From contig NZ_JAICDG010000002.1 in assembly GCF_022751215.1 (NCBI RefSeq), positions 1,178,001 through 1,242,000 of the forward strand: 64,000 bases of DNA, given 5' to 3'. Below the pieces are notes generated by a model that was not told where the DNA came from, did no database searches, and saw only the letters and a list, made by a program, of their open reading frames with translations. Source of the stretch: Actinomadura terrae. Its GTDB lineage: Bacteria > Actinomycetota > Actinomycetes > Streptosporangiales > Streptosporangiaceae. Every line of letters starts with the position of its first letter. Within the stretch, counting starts at the first letter, position 1. The translations under genes and the position numbers were made by a program. Of this stretch, positions 1 through 7,944 are shown piece by piece.

Positions 1-183
1 GACCGACAGGACGGCGAGCACGAGCGCCGCGTCCAGATAGGCGGAGCGGTGGTAGGCGGCCGCCAGCACGACCAGCAGCAGCGACGTCGCCGGACCGGCC
101 GCCGCGAGCGCCGCCAGCCTGCTCACGGGTTCGCCGCGCAACGTCCCCGCCAGGCACGGCACCAGCCCCGCGACCAGCAGCAC
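1..183 (-). CDS. mrpF: MrpF/MnhF-like cation antiporter subunit, partial
   Basis: This is the 5' part of a gene that runs off the left window edge. Reading the minus strand from a GTG at 183 gives a hydrophobic protein of at least 61 residues with two membrane helices. A polar turn (RGEPVSRLAALAAAGP) sits where MrpF proteins carry the R-GPT-DR-ALD loop, and YLDAALVLAVLSV matches the second helix of the family. MrpF is a small membrane subunit of the multisubunit Na+/H+ antiporter. It lies directly downstream of the MrpE-like gene, the usual mrpE-F-G order. The start is uncertain because no better start codon exists in this frame, and the identity rests on pattern and context. Confidence 0.55.
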   Translation of the reverse strand, partial: MLLVAGLVPCLAGTLRGEPVSRLAALAAAGPATSLLLVVLAAAYHRSAYLDAALVLAVLSV

Positions 184-208
184 GAACCCGCCGCCGCGAA
201 CGTCGTGT

Positions 209-529
209 TCACCCGGCCCGCCCCCTCGGCACCCGTCCCCTCGACACCGGCCGCTCCACGAAGCCCGTCCTGTGATGGACGATGAGGACGTCGCGCTCCG
301 GATCGACCTGCGCCACGTACGCCGTCGGCCATACCGACCGTCCGAGCGTGACCAGGCCGCGCCACAGGTCCCCGCCCAGGACCGGACGCGCGGCCACCGC
401 CACCGCCGCCGCCACGGCCGCCGTCACGCAGGCGATGATGATCTCGGACGGGATCACGGCCGAGACGATCGCGAGATAGCCGCCCGCCAGCGCGCACCAC
501 CACGCCGTCCCCGCGATCAGCCGTTCCAT
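209..529 (-). CDS. mrpE: MrpE/MnhE-like Na+/H+ antiporter subunit E
   Basis: A 106-residue protein beginning MERLIAGTAWWCALAGGYLA. It has two N-terminal membrane helices (about residues 4-24 and 28-48, with IPSEIIIACVTAAVAAAVAV) and a soluble C-terminal part containing VDPERDVLIVHHRTGF, resembling the conserved cytoplasmic tail of MrpE. MrpE is an accessory subunit of the Mrp cation/proton antiporter, acting in Na+ and pH homeostasis. The ATG at 529 is preferred to upstream codons because hydrophobic sequence starts immediately after it. The F-like subunit follows 26 bases after the stop. The protein is shorter than typical MrpE (about 160 aa), so this may be a compact variant. Confidence 0.6.
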   Translation of the reverse strand: MERLIAGTAWWCALAGGYLAIVSAVIPSEIIIACVTAAVAAAVAVAARPVLGGDLWRGLVTLGRSVWPTAYVAQVDPERDVLIVHHRTGFVERPVSRGRVPRGRAG

Positions 530-608
530 GTCACGTCCTGACTCCCGCATCCCCCGACGCCCTACCCGGTGGACGGATTTCAACCGCGCGCGCCACCGGG
601 GCCGGGGG

Positions 609-1391
609 TCAGCGATCCACCGTCATGCCGGCGCGGAGCCGTTCGAGGGTGCCGCGCAGGAGCCGCGAGACGTGCATCTGGGACAGGCCGATCTCCTCGG
701 CGATCTGCGCCTGGGTCTTGTTGCCGAAGAACCGCAGGAGCAGGATCGTCCGCTCGCGTTCGGGGAGGTCGTCGACCAGCGGCCGGAGCACGTGCGCGTC
801 GATGACGGTCTCCAGCGCGGAGTCGTCGGCCCCGAGGCGCTCGCCGATCGTGCCGTCGTCCTGGTGCGCGTCGTTCGGCGCCTCCAGCGAGAGCGGGCGG
901 TAGGCGTCGCAGGCGCCGATGGTCTCGATGGTCTCCTCCTCGGTGATGCCCATCCGGGAGGAGATCTCCGCGGTGGTGGGGGAGCGCCCGTGGTCCTGGG
1001 TGAACTCCTGGACGGTGCGCTGGAGCACCGGGCGCAGTTCCTGAAGCCGCCGGGACACGCGAACGCTCCAGGTCTTGTCGCGGAAATGGCGTTTCACCTC
1101 CCCGAGCATCATCGGATAGGCGTAGGCGACGAACCGGTCGCCGATCTCGGGGTCGAACCGGTTGATGGCCTTGATGAGCCCGACATAGGCGACCTGTTGC
1201 AGGTCGTCGAGCGGCTCACCGCGGTCGGCGTACCGCCGTGCCACGCCTCGGACGAGCGAGGCGTGCAGGTCGACGACGCGGCTACGGAGCCGTTCGCGGT
1301 GCGGATCGTCCTTCGCGAGCCGGTTCATCTCGGCCAGGAGGTTCTCGGTCTGCCCATCGTCGAACCGCTGCGCGGCCTGCGTCATTGTCAT
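609..1391 (-). CDS. RNA polymerase sigma factor, SigB/SigF/SigG family
   Basis: A 260-residue group 3 sigma factor. Region 2 (about residues 35-110) contains DDLQQVAYVGLIKAINRFDP and the DNA-melting/-10 element FVAYAYPMMLGEVKRHFRDK. Region 3 (about 120-200) includes GRSPTTAEISSRMG. Region 4 (about 205-255) has LPERERTILLLRFFG and a helix-turn-helix QAQIAEEIGLSQMHVSRLL. The order and length match SigF/SigB stress and sporulation sigma factors, which direct core polymerase to GTTT-N-GGGTA type promoters and are normally held by an RsbW-like anti-sigma kinase. No anti-sigma gene is adjacent. A partner-switching module lies about 38 kb away in this window, but a link is inference. Confidence 0.93.
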   Translation of the reverse strand: MTMTQAAQRFDDGQTENLLAEMNRLAKDDPHRERLRSRVVDLHASLVRGVARRYADRGEPLDDLQQVAYVGLIKAINRFDPEIGDRFVAYAYPMMLGEVKRHFRDKTWSVRVSRRLQELRPVLQRTVQEFTQDHGRSPTTAEISSRMGITEEETIETIGACDAYRPLSLEAPNDAHQDDGTIGERLGADDSALETVIDAHVLRPLVDDLPERERTILLLRFFGNKTQAQIAEEIGLSQMHVSRLLRGTLERLRAGMTVDR

Positions 1392-1514
1392 CTGGGGGGC
1401 CTTTCCGCTCGGGGCGAGCGAGTTTCCGCTCCAACTCTCGGCTACCCACGGAAAAGCGCTTCATACGACCCGCTCCGGCCGAGGGCCTCGAAGTTCGTCG
1501 CGTTCTGGACATGG

Positions 1515-1552
1515 GGACCGTGGTCCGTTTAAGCTAACCGGACCACAGTCCG
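1515..1552. promoter_or_regulatory. paired palindromic operator upstream of cupin gene
   Basis: Two related palindromes, GGACCGTGGTCC (1515-1526) and CGGACCACAGTCCG (1539-1552), lie 17-54 bases before the cupin start. Together they also form a 12-bp inverted repeat with one mismatch (1516-1527 and 1539-1550). GGACC-N2-GGTCC palindromes are typical of TetR-type operators. The cognate regulator is not adjacent. Confidence 0.55.
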
Positions 1553-1568
1553 AGTAAGGAGTGTTCGT

Positions 1569-2027
1569 ATGCGCATGCGCCATCTCATGGTCGCGGCGGC
1601 GGTGGGCGGCCTGCTGCTCACCGCCTCCGAAGCGTCCGCCCAGCCGTCCGCCGAGACGCGCGCGACCGCCGACAAGCCGGTCTACGTCCCCCTCCACGGC
1701 GGACGGTGGCTGCCCTGCGACGGGCTCCCCGGCTGCACGTACAAGCCGCTGCGCGGCAACCCGGAGACCGGCCCGTCGGAGAGCGTCTACCGGCTGAAGG
1801 CGGGCACGAAGTTCGACCCCCACTGGCACACGAGCCCCGAGCACGTCCTCGGCATCTCGGGCAGGCTGGCCTGGAACGTCGAGGGCGGTGTGCGCGCCCG
1901 TATCGGGCAGGGTGACTATCTCTACTACCCCTCGAAGGCCGTTCACTGGGGCAAATGCCTGAAGGGCGCGGACTGCGTTTACAAGGTCTACGACGACCTC
2001 CCCTACGACTTCCACGCGGGCCGCTAA
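1569..2027 (+). CDS. secreted cupin-domain protein
   Basis: A 152-residue exported protein. A cleavable signal peptide (MRMRHLMVAAAVGGLLLTASEASA, cleavage near residue 25) is followed by a single-domain cupin. Metal-ligand candidates are in motif 1, FDPHWHTSPEHVLGISG (His at about 80, 82 and 87), and motif 2, YYPSKAVHWGKC. The fold is that of the anti-sigma ChrR-like/DUF4437 cupins, but no catalytic activity can be assigned. The ATG at 1569 has an AAGGAG-like ribosome binding site 8 bases upstream. It is preceded by a paired palindromic operator. Four Cys residues in the mature part could form disulphides outside the cell. Confidence 0.75.
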   Translation: MRMRHLMVAAAVGGLLLTASEASAQPSAETRATADKPVYVPLHGGRWLPCDGLPGCTYKPLRGNPETGPSESVYRLKAGTKFDPHWHTSPEHVLGISGRLAWNVEGGVRARIGQGDYLYYPSKAVHWGKCLKGADCVYKVYDDLPYDFHAGR

Positions 2028-2094
2028 GGGGGCACCCTCGCGGCCCACCGGACATGAGTAGATTCTGTTCGGGACGTCGAAAGGAAGGGCCGCG

Positions 2095-3225
2095 ATGGGC
2101 ACCTTTGCCGTCGTCGGGGCCGGGCTCACCGGCGCCGCGACCGCCTGGCAGCTGGCCCGGCGGGGGCACGAGGTCACGGTGCTGGAGCGCTCCACCCCGG
2201 CCAACGCCGAGGGCGGCTCGCACGGCTCCGCGCGGATCTTCCGCTACGGCTACCCCGACCCCTTCTACGCCCGGCTGGTCGTCGACTCGCGGGCCGAATG
2301 GGACGAGCTGGAGCGCCACTCCGGCGAACGCCTCCTCACCCGGACGGGCTCGCTCGACTTCGGCGCCGCCCGCGCCCCCGCCGCCCTGGCCGCCGTGTTC
2401 GAGCGGGTCGGCGTCGAGCACGAGCTGCTGACCACCGCCGAGGCGGCCGAGCGCTGGCCGGGCTTCGCCTTCGACGGTGCCGCCGTGCTGTGGCACCGGG
2501 CGGCCGGGGTGATCGACGCGGAGGCGGCGGTGGCGGCCATGCTGCGGCTGGCGCGGGCCGGCGGCGCCCGGATCGCGACCGGCCGGCCGGTGACCTCGAT
2601 CGTCCGGGCGGGCTCCGGTTACCGCCTGGTGAGCCCGGACGGCCGCGTCGAGGAGGCCGAGAAGGTCGTCGTCACCGCCGGCGGCTGGCTGCCCGACCTG
2701 CTCGGCGACCTCCCCTTGCCCGCGCCGTTCCTGTCCGCCTTTCCGGCACTCCAGGTAATGCAGGAGAACGTCTACCACTTCCCTTACCGCGACGCTCCGG
2801 AAGGGCCGTGGCCGACGTTCATCCACAAGAAGTCGGCCATTCTGGTCTACGGCCTGCCCGGCGGGCGCGACGCCGCCCTTCCGGACGGCCGGTCCGGTCT
2901 GAAAGTGGCCGAGTTCAACGGCGGACGGCCCCTCCGGAGCGCCGCCGCCCAGAACGGCGAGATCGACCCGGCCAACCGCGAGCGGCTCGTCGCCTACGTC
3001 AGGAGGGCCCTGCCCGGCCTCGTCCCCGCCCCCTACGCCGAGACGACCTGCCTTTTCACGAACACCCCCACGGAGGACTTCGTGATCGACGGCGTCGACG
3101 GAATCACCGTGGCCTCGCCGTGCTCGGGGCACGGCGCCAAGTTCGCGCCGCTCCTCGGACGTGTCATCGCCGATTCGGCATCGGGTGAACGCGCGGCTCC
3201 GGAACGCTTTCGCCTGGCCATATAG
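2095..3225 (+). CDS. FAD-dependent oxidoreductase, monomeric sarcosine oxidase/MTOX family
   Basis: A 376-residue DAO-family flavoprotein. The N-terminus has the Rossmann dinucleotide motif VVGAGLTGAATAWQLARRG, followed by the sugar-binding ERSTPANAEGGSHGSARIFR, which matches the SHGDTRIIR signature of monomeric sarcosine and N-methyltryptophan oxidases. Near residue 318 TTCLFTNTPTEDFVIDG contains the Cys that is covalently flavinylated in that family, and PCSGHGAKFAPLLG is the C-terminal FAD-binding segment. It probably oxidises an N-methyl or secondary amine to imine and H2O2; the substrate is unknown. AAGGAAGG precedes the start. It may be cotranscribed with the DinB-like gene that follows. 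Confidence 0.88.
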   Translation: MGTFAVVGAGLTGAATAWQLARRGHEVTVLERSTPANAEGGSHGSARIFRYGYPDPFYARLVVDSRAEWDELERHSGERLLTRTGSLDFGAARAPAALAAVFERVGVEHELLTTAEAAERWPGFAFDGAAVLWHRAAGVIDAEAAVAAMLRLARAGGARIATGRPVTSIVRAGSGYRLVSPDGRVEEAEKVVVTAGGWLPDLLGDLPLPAPFLSAFPALQVMQENVYHFPYRDAPEGPWPTFIHKKSAILVYGLPGGRDAALPDGRSGLKVAEFNGGRPLRSAAAQNGEIDPANRERLVAYVRRALPGLVPAPYAETTCLFTNTPTEDFVIDGVDGITVASPCSGHGAKFAPLLGRVIADSASGERAAPERFRLAI

Positions 3226-3290
3226 CGTTCGCGAGCGCGAGAGCGCAATGGGGCATGGGCAGCTCCGGCGGGCTGTGCCATGATGACACG

Positions 3291-3791
3291 ATGGTTGACA
3301 ACAGGGTCATTCCGCCGCTGGCGGGCGAAGAGCGCGCCGTTCTGACCGCTTTCCTCCAGTACCAGCGCGACACCCTGGGCAGGAAATGCGAGGGCCTGAC
3401 CGCCGAACAGGTCAAGCAGAGGTCCGTGCCGCCGTCGAACCTGTCCCTGCTCGGGCTGGTCCGGCATATGGCCGAGGTCGAGCGGATCTGGTTCCGGATC
3501 AGACTGTCCGGCGAGGACGTTCCGCTCCGGTGGAAGCGGACGCCCGGTGATGACCTCGACTTCGATGTCGATGACGCCGACCCCGAGGAGGCGGCCGAGG
3601 CCTGGAACGAGGAGTGCGCTCGATCCCGTGAAATCGAGCGGAACGCCGAATCCCTGGACATCACCGGGCACGTCAGCGGCAAGGACGTCTCTCTCCGCTG
3701 GATCCTCACCCACATGATCGAGGAGTACGCGCGGCACAACGGCCACGCCGACCTGCTCCGCGAACGTATCGACGGCGTCACGGGGGAGTGA
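3291..3791 (+). CDS. DinB-like/DUF664 protein
   Basis: A 166-residue helical-bundle protein beginning MVDNRVIPPL. The pattern LTAFLQYQRDTLGRKCEGLTAEQ, SLLGLVRHMAEVERIWF and LRWILTHMIEEYARHNGHADLLRERIDG is the DUF664/DinB-2 family, whose three conserved His residues (here VRHM, THMI, ARHNGH) bind a divalent metal. Members include thiol S-transferases using mycothiol or bacillithiol. A mycothiol-dependent role is plausible in an actinomycete but not shown. The ATG at 3291 is preferred over upstream codons because homology begins there. It converges on the Tat protein gene. Confidence 0.82.
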   Translation: MVDNRVIPPLAGEERAVLTAFLQYQRDTLGRKCEGLTAEQVKQRSVPPSNLSLLGLVRHMAEVERIWFRIRLSGEDVPLRWKRTPGDDLDFDVDDADPEEAAEAWNEECARSREIERNAESLDITGHVSGKDVSLRWILTHMIEEYARHNGHADLLRERIDGVTGE

Positions 3792-3803
3792 GCGGACCTG
3801 CGG

Positions 3804-5159
3804 TCAGGTGGCCTTGCCGCGGGCGATGTAGACGTTCATGCCGGTGAAGTCGAGGGTGACGTTGTACGGCTTGTAGAAGCAGTGCGAGAAGTGCGCCAGC
3901 ACGTCGAACCCCTCCCCGGGGGGCGGGTCGTCCGCCACGGCCGCGAACGCGTCGCTTCGCGCGTCCGCGGAGGCGAAGCCGCCCGCGCCGCCGCCCTTGT
4001 CCGCGTAGCAGTAGACGTACTTCGCGGAGGCGTCGCCGAGGCGGATCTCCTTCGGATAGCAGGGGTAGCTGACGACCGGCTGGCCTCCGGCGTATGCCTC
4101 CAGTGGACGGTCGTAGTCGGTGTGAATACGTAGCCGCTGGGCCGTTTCGACGGCCATTCCGGCGGCCATTTCGCTGGTCCCGCCGACGTCCATGGCCACC
4201 ACCCGCGCTCCGGAGTCGGCGATGCTCCCCCTGCTGTGCAGCAGGTGCTCGCGGGCCAGCCACAGCGGCAGGGGCTCGACCCCGGCGCGCCTGGCGTCGG
4301 CGCGCGCCTTCCCGGCCGACTCGGGGGTCCGGCGGCGCAGGATCAGCGACCGGCCCGCGTAGTCGACGGTGGTCAGGAAGTGGTACAGGATCCACGTGCC
4401 GATGATGCCCTCGGGGGACCCGGCGGCGTTGTCCTCCTCGCCCGTCCACTGGACGGGGACGTTGCGCAGTTCGATGTCCCCCAGCTTGAAGGACTCCAGC
4501 ACCCCGAAGTAGTGCCAGATGACGCGGCCCGCGTACTCGATCTTCTGGCTGGTCACGGCCTCCAGCCCGGCCTCCCTGGCCACCTTCGCGGACAGGCCCA
4601 GCCACGGCACGCGGGTGTAGAACGTGAAGCGCTTCGGCGGCCCGCCGTTGATCGACACCGGCAGCAGCGGGAACGGGTCCAGCTCCGTCCAGGCCACCCG
4701 GCCGACGTCGCCGTGGACCTGGTACGCCTCACCGCGAAGCGCCCCGAACCATTTGGCGTAGACGTCCTCGCCGGCCGCCTGCCAGCGCGGTACGGCGAGG
4801 GAGAACTTGTCCTGCCGGATATAGCAGTCGCCCAGAAGCCGGTTGGTCTCCTTGTCGGCGGGCGCCAGTCCCAGCGCCATCGTGAGGTACTTCTCCGCGT
4901 CGGGGAACTTGTTGCCCAGTAGCCCGACATAGCCGCGCTGGCGCGCCGCGTGCAGGTTCTTGGGGTCCTTCTTCAGGATCTCCTCATAGGCGCGACCGGC
5001 CCGCTCGAACTCCCCGGCCTTGAACAACGCGTCGGCGTCACCGCCCTCGGCTCGCGCCGAGGCCGCCGCGCCCAGCAGCGGCGCGGCCGCGGCGGCACCG
5101 GCCACCACGGCGGCGCCCCGCAGCAGCGACCTGCGGCCCCATTCCCCGTCTTCGGCCAT
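3804..5159 (-). CDS. Tat-exported TPR protein with degenerate retropepsin-like domain
   Basis: A 451-residue protein. The N-terminus has a twin-arginine signal (GRRSLLRGAAVVAG, then AAASARA). Residues about 40-125 form TPR repeats (DALFKAGEFERAGRAYEEIL, NLHAARQRGYVGLLGNKF). Residues about 165-290 resemble an aspartyl-protease barrel (LLPVSINGGPPKRFTFYTRV, GLEAVTSQ, GIIGTWILYHF), but the catalytic D-T/S-G triad is missing: YTRV stands where DTGA is expected. A C-terminal extension of about 150 residues is unassigned. It is therefore likely a non-catalytic exported binding protein. It is a single-gene unit on the minus strand. Confidence 0.7.
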   Translation of the reverse strand: MAEDGEWGRRSLLRGAAVVAGAAAAAPLLGAAASARAEGGDADALFKAGEFERAGRAYEEILKKDPKNLHAARQRGYVGLLGNKFPDAEKYLTMALGLAPADKETNRLLGDCYIRQDKFSLAVPRWQAAGEDVYAKWFGALRGEAYQVHGDVGRVAWTELDPFPLLPVSINGGPPKRFTFYTRVPWLGLSAKVAREAGLEAVTSQKIEYAGRVIWHYFGVLESFKLGDIELRNVPVQWTGEEDNAAGSPEGIIGTWILYHFLTTVDYAGRSLILRRRTPESAGKARADARRAGVEPLPLWLAREHLLHSRGSIADSGARVVAMDVGGTSEMAAGMAVETAQRLRIHTDYDRPLEAYAGGQPVVSYPCYPKEIRLGDASAKYVYCYADKGGGAGGFASADARSDAFAAVADDPPPGEGFDVLAHFSHCFYKPYNVTLDFTGMNVYIARGKAT

Positions 5160-5338
5160 ATCCCTCTCCCCTTTTCACAGGCACCTTCCAGAGCCGGGGC
5201 GGCATGCACCCGGCGCTGAACGCATGCCTTCACCCAAGGGGAGAGGCTGTCGCGGCGGCGTATGCGCTTTTCGATACACCGGCGATACGTCCGACACCCG
5301 TGACGCATCCGCCCATGCGAGCCGCTAATGGACGCCGT

Positions 5339-6475
5339 TCAACGCCGGTGCTGCGACGCGCCGGGAATCCGGACCGTCACGACGAGACCGCCGGCGGGAC
5401 GCGGCGTGATGTCGAGCGTCCCGTCGTGGGCGCGGACGATGCTGTGCACGATGGCCAGCCCGAGCCCGACGCCCGCGTGCTCGTTGGTGCGGATGCGCCG
5501 CGTTCCGCGCTGGAAGGGTTCGGTAAGCGTCGGTACCAGATCCGCTGGGACCAGCGGGCCGGTGTTCTCGACCCGCAGCACGCTCGCGCCGTGCTGCGAT
5601 TCGGTGTGGACGGTCACGGTGCCGTCGGCGGGGAGATTGTGGACGATGGCGTTCTGGACGAGATTGGTGGCCACCCGCAGGATGAGTTCCTCCGACCCGA
5701 CGATCTGCGCCCTCTCACCGGTGACGTCGAGGGTGATCTGACGCTGTTCGGCGAAGGGCAGCAGCGTTTCGGCGGCTTCTTCGGCGACGAGCGAGAGGTC
5801 GACGGTCTCGCGGGTGAAGCTCCTGCGGTCACTGCGGCTGAGCAGCAGCAGGGCCTCGGTGAGGTCGATCGCCCGGGTGTTGACGGTGTGGAGCCGTTCG
5901 AGGAGTTCGCCGTGGTCCCGGGTGGGATCGCCGCGCGCCACGTCCAGCAGCGTCTGCGAGATCGCCAACGGGGTGCGCAGTTCGTGCGAGGCGTTCGCGG
6001 CGAACCGCCGCTGCTCGTCCACATGGGATTCGAGTTGCTGGAGCATCGTGTCGAAAACGTCGGCGAGTTCGCGGAACTCGTCGTTGGGGCCCCGCATGCG
6101 GATGCGGTGGGCCAGCGACCCGTCCGCGGCCAGCCGCGCCGCGTCCGTGATCTGGGTGAGCGGCGCGAGCATCCGGCCGGCGAGGACCCATCCGCCGAGA
6201 AGGCCGAACAGCAGGAGAAAGGCCATCGCCTGGATGGCGCGGGGCACGAAGGCGCGCTGGAGGTCGGAACGGTTGGGAATCCACGGCGGCCCCGGCCCCC
6301 ACCGTCCCTGCCCCGGCCCGGGCGTGATGTTGCCCTCGGGGACGTAGCGCAGCAGGAACACCCAGACCACGGCCAGCAGAAGGGCACCGGCGAGCATGAG
6401 GAAGCCGGCATAGCTGAGCGTGAGCTTCAGCCGGACGCTGAACCCAGGACGCCTGTTCACGCGCGCCACCGGCAC
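5339..6475 (-). CDS. sensor histidine kinase (orphan)
   Basis: A 378-residue membrane histidine kinase. TM1 is LSYAGFLMLAGALLLAVVWV and a short extracytoplasmic loop (about 45 residues) follows. TM2 is IQAMAFLLLFGLLGGWVLAG, then a HAMP linker (MLAPLTQITDAARLAADGSL). The HisKA H-box is RRFAANASHELRTPLA. The HATPase domain has the N-box NLVQNAIVHN, a G1-like NTGPLVPADL and G2 GVGLGLAIVHSIV. No response-regulator gene lies immediately upstream, where it is normally overlapping in such pairs; 355 bp without a convincing gene separate this start from the next gene. G1 (ENTGPLVPA) lacks the usual DxGxG, a degeneration typical of some HWE or actinobacterial kinases. Confidence 0.9.
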   Translation of the reverse strand: MPVARVNRRPGFSVRLKLTLSYAGFLMLAGALLLAVVWVFLLRYVPEGNITPGPGQGRWGPGPPWIPNRSDLQRAFVPRAIQAMAFLLLFGLLGGWVLAGRMLAPLTQITDAARLAADGSLAHRIRMRGPNDEFRELADVFDTMLQQLESHVDEQRRFAANASHELRTPLAISQTLLDVARGDPTRDHGELLERLHTVNTRAIDLTEALLLLSRSDRRSFTRETVDLSLVAEEAAETLLPFAEQRQITLDVTGERAQIVGSEELILRVATNLVQNAIVHNLPADGTVTVHTESQHGASVLRVENTGPLVPADLVPTLTEPFQRGTRRIRTNEHAGVGLGLAIVHSIVRAHDGTLDITPRPAGGLVVTVRIPGASQHRR

Positions 6476-6830
6476 GACCGGTGCCGAGACGATCGCAGAC
6501 CGTCACCATTGGCCACGGCCAGGCAAAGCTCCTCCAGGATCAGCACGCACATACTCCGAAGACTAGGCAGCACGACCTATCGCCGGCATATGCAAACCCG
6601 GCGGCGTCATGAGTTCCAACCAGCTGAAACGCCGCCGCGCGCCCTTCGAATTCCTCGCCGGACGCCCACCTGGCTACTGACCGTGACCGGCATGGCCCTA
6701 GCCCTGGCCAGCACGTCCACCCTCGCGTTCCTCGCGCGGCGCACGACGGAGCGACCGACCTGCACCACTCCATCGAGCGAACCCACCCGCCCCAGAGACG
6801 CGGCCGGACGGGTCAGGGGGCTGAGCCGGA
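6476..6830. other. gap where a response-regulator gene would be expected; no gene recognised
   Basis: The 355 bases upstream of the histidine kinase hold no receiver domain or OmpR-type DNA-binding domain on either strand. A plus-strand stretch at about 6660-6760 could encode one hydrophobic helix (LLTVTGMALALASTSTLAFL), but without a plausible start or family resemblance. A M56 peptidase, the usual partner of BlaI, is likewise absent. Confidence 0.4.
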
Positions 6831-7220
6831 CTAGGGCGTGGGGCCGCCCGCGTCGTCCGCACGGTGGATGAGGGAGCGCAGCAGCCGCTCGTCGTCGGCG
6901 TCGAGGTCGGAGACGAAGCGGGCCAGGACGCTCGGCCGGTCGGTGCCGCTCTCCTCCAGTTCCCTGAGCATGCGCCGGGCGATCAGCGCGGCCGGGTCGG
7001 CCACCACGGGGGTGTAGGCGTAGGTGCGTCCGGCACGCGCGCGTCGCAGCAGGCCCTTGGCGGTCAACCGGGACAGGATGGTGGTGATGGTCGTCCGGGC
7101 CAGGCCGCCGCCCACGGCGGTCTGGACTTCGCGCACGGTCATCGGCCCCGCGGCGGCCCAGAGAACGTCGAGCACCGCGGCTTCGAGTTCGCCTGCGGGA
7201 CGGCGGGCATCGGGCATCAC
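6831..7220 (-). CDS. BlaI/MecI/CopY-family transcriptional repressor
   Basis: A 129-residue winged-helix repressor. GELEAAVLDVLWAAAGPMTVREVQ, ARTTITTILSRLTAKGLLRR and AGRTYAYTPVV are the three signature blocks of the BlaI DNA-binding domain. The C-terminal half (ARRMLRELEESG to the end) is the dimerisation region that BlaR1-type proteases cut in classical systems. No M56 (BlaR-like) sensor protease is present nearby. Two BlaI-type operators lie between this gene and the divergent PAP2 phosphatase, so autoregulation and control of the phosphatase are likely. Confidence 0.9.
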   Translation of the reverse strand: MMPDARRPAGELEAAVLDVLWAAAGPMTVREVQTAVGGGLARTTITTILSRLTAKGLLRRARAGRTYAYTPVVADPAALIARRMLRELEESGTDRPSVLARFVSDLDADDERLLRSLIHRADDAGGPTP

Positions 7221-7242
7221 GAACCGAGTGTGTCACACGGGC

Positions 7243-7278
7243 GTCTACAGTCATGTAGTCGTCTACAGTGATGTAGAC
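7243..7278. promoter_or_regulatory. two tandem BlaI-type operators
   Basis: GTCTACAGTCATGTAGTC (7243-7260) is followed without a gap by the nearly perfect palindrome GTCTACAGTGATGTAGAC (7261-7278). Both fit the known BlaI/MecI core TACA-N4-TGTA. They lie 23-58 bases from the repressor start (7220) and 32-67 bases before the phosphatase start (7310), a position suited to repressing both divergent promoters. Confidence 0.85.
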
Positions 7279-7309
7279 GGACACTCTGTGTGACGATCGG
7301 ACGTCCCTG

Positions 7310-7930
7310 ATGAGCGTTGCCCTGTCCCTGCTCGGTCCCCACGCGTTCGACGCGGGGCTGTACGGCGAGGTGATCCGGCTGGCCGGCCGGTCCCCGCGCG
7401 TCCTGGACGACGCGATCGCCCTCTACGGCGCGGCCGGGCTGGCGCTGTTCGCGGTGATCATGGTCGCGGGATGGTGGCTGGCCCGCGCCGCCGACGGCGC
7501 GACGATGGCGCGGGCGCTCGCGGCCCCGGCGGTGGTGGCCCTGGTCTACGGGACGAACACCCTGTTCAAGGGGGTCGTCCGGGAGAGCCGTCCGTGCCGG
7601 GCCATCCCCGGCAGCATCACGTTGGAGAAGTGCCCGTCGGCGGGCGACTGGTCGTTCCCGAGCAACCACGCCGCCATCGCCTTCGCGGCGGCCGCCGCGC
7701 TCTGGGCGGTCAACCGGTGGCTCGGCCTGCTGGGGAGCGTCGCGGCCGTGCTGATGGCGGCCGCCCGGGTGTGGGTGGGCGCCCACTACCCGCACGACGT
7801 CGCGGTCGGCGCGCTCGTCGGCCTCGTCCTCGCGGCGCCGCTCACGGTGGCCGCCGGGCGGACGGCCCCGCTCGTGGAACGCGCCCGCACCGGTCGCCTC
7901 CGCTTCCTGCTCTCCGCCCCCACCGCGTGA
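7310..7930 (+). CDS. PAP2-family membrane phosphatase
   Basis: A 206-residue membrane protein with about five or six TM helices and the three phosphatase motifs: KGVVRESRP (motif 1, K-x6-RP), PSNHA (motif 2, PSGH variant with Asn) and ARVWVGAHYPHDVAVG (motif 3, R-x5-H-x3-D). The family dephosphorylates lipid phosphates such as undecaprenyl pyrophosphate or phosphatidic acid at the membrane. Two BlaI operators in its promoter suggest induction by cell-envelope stress, consistent with an undecaprenyl-pyrophosphate phosphatase role; that is inference. Confidence 0.88.
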   Translation: MSVALSLLGPHAFDAGLYGEVIRLAGRSPRVLDDAIALYGAAGLALFAVIMVAGWWLARAADGATMARALAAPAVVALVYGTNTLFKGVVRESRPCRAIPGSITLEKCPSAGDWSFPSNHAAIAFAAAAALWAVNRWLGLLGSVAAVLMAAARVWVGAHYPHDVAVGALVGLVLAAPLTVAAGRTAPLVERARTGRLRFLLSAPTA

Positions 7931-7944
7931 ACAACCGCCCGAGG

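Noticed and set aside
6600..6770. Response regulator or BlaR1-type protease fragment beside the histidine kinase and blaI
   Set aside because: No receiver, DNA-binding or M56 zinc motif could be found in any frame.
5204..6871. Very long plus-strand open frame (555 codons) opposite the histidine kinase
   Set aside because: It is Arg/Gly-rich, has no domain and mirrors the codon bias of the kinase on the other strand.
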